The notes beneath the pieces are model-generated. The model was not told the origin of the DNA. It made no database searches and was given only the letters and a program-made list of their open reading frames with translations. Position numbers and translations under genes: made by a program. 64,000 nt of DNA, from the NCBI GenBank assembly GCA_025963715.1, contig JAOQAG010000039.1:1-64000 (forward strand), written 5' to 3'. This document shows, piece by piece, positions 59,618 to 64,000 of the stretch (positions are counted from its first letter, which is position 1; each line of letters starts with the position of its first letter). This DNA comes from Bacteroidota bacterium. Lineage in GTDB: Bacteria; Bacteroidota; Bacteroidia; 2-12-FULL-35-15.

Positions 59618-60003
59618 AATTCGTAGAGTTCAATTGGCAGGTCATCCGGATCAGAAAAAAAAGTGAATTTTTTTCCTGTTAATTCATCGGTACGGATAGG
59701 CTCTGTTGTGATATTTTTTTTTGTTAATTCTTCAATCGCAGCATTTATATTTTCCACGGCAAATGCCAAATGCCTTAACCCGGTGGCTTCCGGACGGGAT
59801 GTTCTTTTTGGCGGATCAGGAAAAGAAAAAAGTTCCAGCACATATTCGCCATTAAGCCCAAGATCCAGCTTATAAGATTTGCGTTCTTCGCGATACGTTT
59901 CAGCAATAATTTCCAAACCTAACACTTCTGTGTAAAATTGTTTGGAACGCCGGTAATCCGAGCAAATAACGGCGATGTGGTGAATGCGTTTTAATCCGAT
60001 CAT
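59614..60003 (-). CDS. VOC family protein (SMU1112c/YaeR-like)
   Basis: IHHIAVICSDYRRSKQFYTEVLGLEIIAETYREERKSYKLDLGLNGEYVLELFSFPDPP. Confidence 0.88.
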   Translation of the reverse strand: MIGLKRIHHIAVICSDYRRSKQFYTEVLGLEIIAETYREERKSYKLDLGLNGEYVLELFSFPDPPKRTSRPEATGLRHLAFAVENINAAIEELTKKNITTEPIRTDELTGKKFTFFSDPDDLPIELYEL

Positions 60004-60004
60004 T

Positions 60005-60514
60005 TTATTTTCTTCTTACAGCGTAAACTAATTCATCTACATATTCTCCGTTCTTGAAAAATGTTTTATCGAAACGCGCTTCCAATACAAATCCAGCTTT
60101 CTCCAATACTCTTTGTGATCCGGGATTATTTCCGAATGCCCTTCCAAAAATGCGCGTAATGTCCAGCGTTTTAAAGCTGTAACCAATCATTTGTGTTACT
60201 GCTTTTGATACAATTCCTTTTCCCCAATACGGTTCCCCGATCCAGTATCCCATCTCTGCATTCTTGCATTGAATATCCGTTTGCGGATGGATCCCGATCG
60301 AGCCTATCGCTTGTCCGTTTATATCAATTGCAAAAATGGTGAGCGGATTTCCGTTTGCCGCCGCGGTTATAAATTCTTTTGCTTTTTCAACCGTATACGG
60401 ATGCGGAAAACGGTCCATCATTGTTTTTGCCACCTGCGGGTTACCGCCGAATTTTATAAGATTTTCGAGGTCGTCCATATTCCAGGCACGCAATGTAAAT
60501 TCGGGATTACTCAT
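60005..60514 (-). CDS. GNAT family N-acetyltransferase (RimJ/RimL-like)
   Basis: MGYWIGEPYWGKGIVSKAVTQMIGYSF; NNPGSQRVLEKAGFVLEA. Confidence 0.92.
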   Translation of the reverse strand: MSNPEFTLRAWNMDDLENLIKFGGNPQVAKTMMDRFPHPYTVEKAKEFITAAANGNPLTIFAIDINGQAIGSIGIHPQTDIQCKNAEMGYWIGEPYWGKGIVSKAVTQMIGYSFKTLDITRIFGRAFGNNPGSQRVLEKAGFVLEARFDKTFFKNGEYVDELVYAVRRK

Positions 60515-60668
60515 TAGGATATTGGATGTTAGATGTTGGATATTAGACTGTGTGCAAGATATTAGATGTTAGTTTTTAAATGTTAGGCTTTGTGCAAACT
60601 CCTTGAAAATTATTACAAGATTTTTAGCAAATCCAGTCTAAAATCCAACATCTAATATCAAACATCCC

Positions 60669-61250
60669 TTACACTTCTTCTTTCGTGATCCATTTTGGAA
60701 CCGACGGGGCAATATAGTTTTCCATTTGCTGTAATAAATCATCAATGGAATCACTTTTCAAAAGCATGCTGTAATTGATTTCTTTTAAAAACCCTTTTTT
60801 CACCATCGTTTGAAGCAATTCGTTTAATGCATCGTAAAAACCGTTTACATTCAGGATCCCGATCGGTTTTTGGTGCAATCCCAGTTGTGCCCAGGTCAGC
60901 ATTTCAAACACTTCTTCCAGTGTTCCAAAACCACCCGGCAACGCAATGATACCATCGCACAATTCATTCATTTTTGTTTTGCGTTCGTGCATCGTTTCCA
61001 CCAAAATCAATTCCGTGAGCGCATCGTGTGCAATTTCTTTACTGCTTAAAAAATGCGGCAATACACCAATTGCTTTTCCGCCGTTCATCAGCACACCGTT
61101 TGCTACAGCACCCATCAATCCTACTTTTGCACCGCCGTATACCAGTTCAATATTCCTGACGGCCAGCGCTTTTCCAAGTGCAGTGGCTTGTGTTTCAAAA
61201 ATTACATCCGTCCCCAAACTCGAGCCGCAAAAAACACTGATCCTTTTCAT
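60669..61250 (-). CDS. TIGR00730 (LOG) family Rossmann-fold protein
   Basis: ISVFCGSSLGTD, PGGFGTLEEVFEMLTWAQLGLHQKPIGILN. Confidence 0.93.
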   Translation of the reverse strand: MKRISVFCGSSLGTDVIFETQATALGKALAVRNIELVYGGAKVGLMGAVANGVLMNGGKAIGVLPHFLSSKEIAHDALTELILVETMHERKTKMNELCDGIIALPGGFGTLEEVFEMLTWAQLGLHQKPIGILNVNGFYDALNELLQTMVKKGFLKEINYSMLLKSDSIDDLLQQMENYIAPSVPKWITKEEV

Positions 61251-61351
61251 TATTTATTATTTAGTATCTTATTTGAAGGGCTTTTCGCCCGAAACAATCT
61301 TGAACTGATATTAGATGTTGGATGTTGGATATTAGACTGTGTGTAATTGTT

Positions 61352-61458
61352 ACCGTCATTACGATCCGCCCAGGCGCAATGGACAGGATTTCTTAATTAA
61401 GAACTATCAACAGGCGCTGCAAACATTTATGAGATCCCGGGTCAGGCCCGGGATGACA
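61352..61458. repeat. Family A dispersed repeat (diverged left arm)
   Basis: ..ttaattaagaac..gcgctgcaaacatttatgagatcccgggtcaggcccgggatgaca. Confidence 0.75.
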
Positions 61459-61546
61459 AACCTATTTGAGATCGCACACCGTCTAACATCTAACATACGG
61501 TTCACACACAGTCTAATATCTAACATCTATTTATCCAACATCCTTT

Positions 61547-63991
61547 TTACCCGCCAATCTTAAATCCAAGACTCGCGCCCGACGTTCTTTTTTGTGTTCC
61601 GCTGATCTCAAATTCTTTTACATCATTCAATGTAAGCGTTTGCAGTTGCTCCTGCGTGCGAGCCGTAGAAGGCATTTCTGCCAATCGTAAATTCTGATTT
61701 TTGATCGCTTCTGCAACAACCTGCCGCACCGTACGCGCATTTCCAAAATGTTTATCACGGTTGGTGTAGATCTGTGCAAAATACGCTTTCAAATGCGCTT
61801 CCGCCTCTGTATCCGGCGTGATCCGCTCTTTCCCCAGGATCGACAGTGCGATCAGGTACATATCATCCGGCGTATAATCTTCAAAATTAAATGTACGGTC
61901 GAAACGCGATTTTAATCCCGGGTTTGATTCCACAAACTCATGCATATTATCGGTATAACCGGCCACGATCACACCAAACTGACCACGCAGATCTTCCATG
62001 CGTTTCAGGATCACCTGGATCGCTTCCTGTCCAAAACCATCGTTCTGATTTTTTCCTGCCAGTGCATACGCTTCATCAATAAATAAAATTCCACCTTGCG
62101 CCTCTTCTATTTTTGCAGCTGTTTTTATTGCAGTTTGTCCGCTAAACCCGGCCACCAAACTTTCACGATCCACTTCCACAATGTGTCCGCGCTCCAGCAA
62201 TCCCAATCCTTTGTAAATTTTTGCGACAATCCTTGCTACCGTTGTTTTTCCCGTGCCCGGGTTTCCCGTAAAAATACTATGCAGCGAAAATTTGTTGAGC
62301 ACATCCCTTCCGGTTTCTTTGTAAAAACGCACCAGTTTCACCAGCTCGTTGATCTCCTCTTTCACATTGTTCATTCCCGTCAATGCATTCAATTCGCCCA
62401 AACCTTCCTTCAATAGTTTTTCATTTACTTCCAGGCTTAATTTCTTTTTGCCCTGACCGGCAAATACTTTTTGCATGTCCTGCAGCTCAATCGTAGAAAG
62501 CTGGTCGTTTGTAAGGTTGTTTACATCCGGATGATCCATCAGGCGCAAACCCAAATTCATTTTTGCTTCATCCACCAGCGAATATACATACCGCGCATTT
62601 CCAAACGAATCGTCGCGCGTACGGTATACTTCCACCAGCATTTCTTCCATAAAGTTTTTTGCATCCGGCAAAATCGTTACCCCTTTTTTAGATGCCGCCA
62701 ACTCTGCGATCGCAAACATTTCTTCCGGCATGTAATCATCAAAATTAAAGTAGTTGCTGAAACGCGATTTTAATCCCGGGTTCGACTCGATGAATCCTTT
62801 CATTTCCTTCGGGTAACCGGCGCACATAATGGCGATATCGCCGGTACCGTCGCTCATTTCCTTTATTAAGATCTCGATTACCTCGTGGCCAAAATCGTTC
62901 GAATCCTCTTTTGAATGGGTAAGCGAATAGGCTTCATCAATAAATAAAATGCCGCCTCTTGCTTCTTCAATTATTTTTTTCACTTTCGGCGCGGTTTGCC
63001 CGATATACTGCGCCACCAGGTCGGACCGATCCACTTCGATCACGTGCCCTTTGCTCAGCAATCCCATTTTTTTATACAGCTTACCCAGCATGTTCACAAT
63101 GGTCGTTTTGCCCGTTCCCGGATTTCCGGTAAATACGCTGTGCAGCTGGATTTTTCCGGAATCGTCAAATCCTTTTTCCTTGCGCAATTTAGTAAAGTTG
63201 ATGTAATTGATATGGTCTTTGATATTTTTTTTCACGTTTTCCATCCCGATCAGCTCATCTACTTTTGAAAGTAATTCTTCGATGGTCTCTTCCGGTTTTA
63301 CCGACTCGGTTACAGAAATGGATGTTGCAGAAAGCGCCTGCTCTGCAGATACAAGTGGTACCATCACTCCTTCTTCGCTTTCTTCTCCCATTGCAAAAGG
63401 GATCAGCGCAACCAGCGTATCCATAAATACAATTTCCACGGTGTATTTATCGTCTTTCCAGGAACCGGCGGATTCGCTTCCCCAACCGGCATCAAACGTA
63501 TAGATCAGGTCGTTCTTTCCTTTTTCGATCAATCCGTTGCGCAGGGTTTGTCCTTTCGGCTGACCGGCATCATCGTAAAAATTGAAGAAAAATTCGTAGT
63601 TCCAGTCCGCTGCCGTTTTGGTTTTTATTTTAAACTCTACCCATAAATATGGAGTTTGACTACGGCTGAGTTTTTTGTAATACGTGCGTTCCGTCATGTT
63701 CCAGCCATCGAACGGGCCTGCGTATAATTTCACCGATTCTACCGTAAAATAAGGATTGTAGACAGCGGTCACTTTCCCTGCTTCTTCCACATAAAATTTT
63801 TTCTCGCCTACCAGTTCATCATCAATGTAACCTTCCCAAACATAATCTCCACGGAACCAATACGCGCCTTCCGTTGCATTTCCCCAGCCATCACGCACAT
63901 ACACAATGTTGTCGTTCATCGAGATCGTTTGATTATAATCCAGCGAACACAACTCTTTCCGGCCGCTGGCATTCAGCTCAAAACACTTCAA
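61547..63991 (-). CDS. Double AAA+ (CbbX-like) ATPase, probably continuing past the window edge
   Basis: Two Walker A/B sets (TGNPGTGKTTIVNML..GGILFIDEAYSL and TGNPGTGKTTVARIV..GGILFIDEAYAL); ORF-track start is TTG and the frame is open to the edge. Confidence 0.9.
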   Translation of the reverse strand: MKCFELNASGRKELCSLDYNQTISMNDNIVYVRDGWGNATEGAYWFRGDYVWEGYIDDELVGEKKFYVEEAGKVTAVYNPYFTVESVKLYAGPFDGWNMTERTYYKKLSRSQTPYLWVEFKIKTKTAADWNYEFFFNFYDDAGQPKGQTLRNGLIEKGKNDLIYTFDAGWGSESAGSWKDDKYTVEIVFMDTLVALIPFAMGEESEEGVMVPLVSAEQALSATSISVTESVKPEETIEELLSKVDELIGMENVKKNIKDHINYINFTKLRKEKGFDDSGKIQLHSVFTGNPGTGKTTIVNMLGKLYKKMGLLSKGHVIEVDRSDLVAQYIGQTAPKVKKIIEEARGGILFIDEAYSLTHSKEDSNDFGHEVIEILIKEMSDGTGDIAIMCAGYPKEMKGFIESNPGLKSRFSNYFNFDDYMPEEMFAIAELAASKKGVTILPDAKNFMEEMLVEVYRTRDDSFGNARYVYSLVDEAKMNLGLRLMDHPDVNNLTNDQLSTIELQDMQKVFAGQGKKKLSLEVNEKLLKEGLGELNALTGMNNVKEEINELVKLVRFYKETGRDVLNKFSLHSIFTGNPGTGKTTVARIVAKIYKGLGLLERGHIVEVDRESLVAGFSGQTAIKTAAKIEEAQGGILFIDEAYALAGKNQNDGFGQEAIQVILKRMEDLRGQFGVIVAGYTDNMHEFVESNPGLKSRFDRTFNFEDYTPDDMYLIALSILGKERITPDTEAEAHLKAYFAQIYTNRDKHFGNARTVRQVVAEAIKNQNLRLAEMPSTARTQEQLQTLTLNDVKEFEISGTQKRTSGASLGFKIGG

Positions 63992-64000
63992 TGTAATTTT

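Noticed and set aside
1-64000. tRNA/rRNA genes and complete insertion sequences
   Set aside because: None recognised by eye; no transposase or integrase ORFs in the track. A tRNAscan/Infernal run would be needed to exclude RNA genes.

Overview
64 kb of an AT-leaning Bacteroidota-type chromosome, inferred from T9SS sorting domains, PorP/SprF, a TonB-dependent receptor and TAnnTTTG-type promoter motifs. The left third (about 0.4-15 kb, minus strand) is a phenylacetate/phenylalanine catabolic cluster: paaE, paaA, paaB, paaC, paaD, a PAS-GAF histidine kinase, paaG, a MORN-like protein, paaH, phhA, paaI, a thiolase, a four-helix-bundle protein and paaY. The rest is mostly housekeeping and envelope genes: TonB receptor, Ppa, ECF sigma factor, AddB-like nuclease, M13 peptidase, FahA, secreted amidase and GH18 pair, ORF6N protein, MtgA, PorP/SprF, PurL, APC permease and a double-AAA ATPase. 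Two observations stand out. (1) A candidate ribosome-mediated attenuator lies upstream of phenylalanine hydroxylase: a 25-aa leader ORF MQKTNNTFYYYYPSTQPGRIMYCSF, then a perfect 10-bp terminator hairpin with a U-tract, with competing stems around the Tyr codons. (2) Four 31-bp palindromes (AACTTGATATCACAAATTGTGATATCAAGTT type) lie upstream of an ORF6N gene, and a 29/31 copy is embedded in that gene where it encodes the NLISQNVMSS motif. Intergenic gaps also carry several dispersed inverted-repeat families. All calls come from reading the sequence and supplied ORFs; no database search or folding was run.
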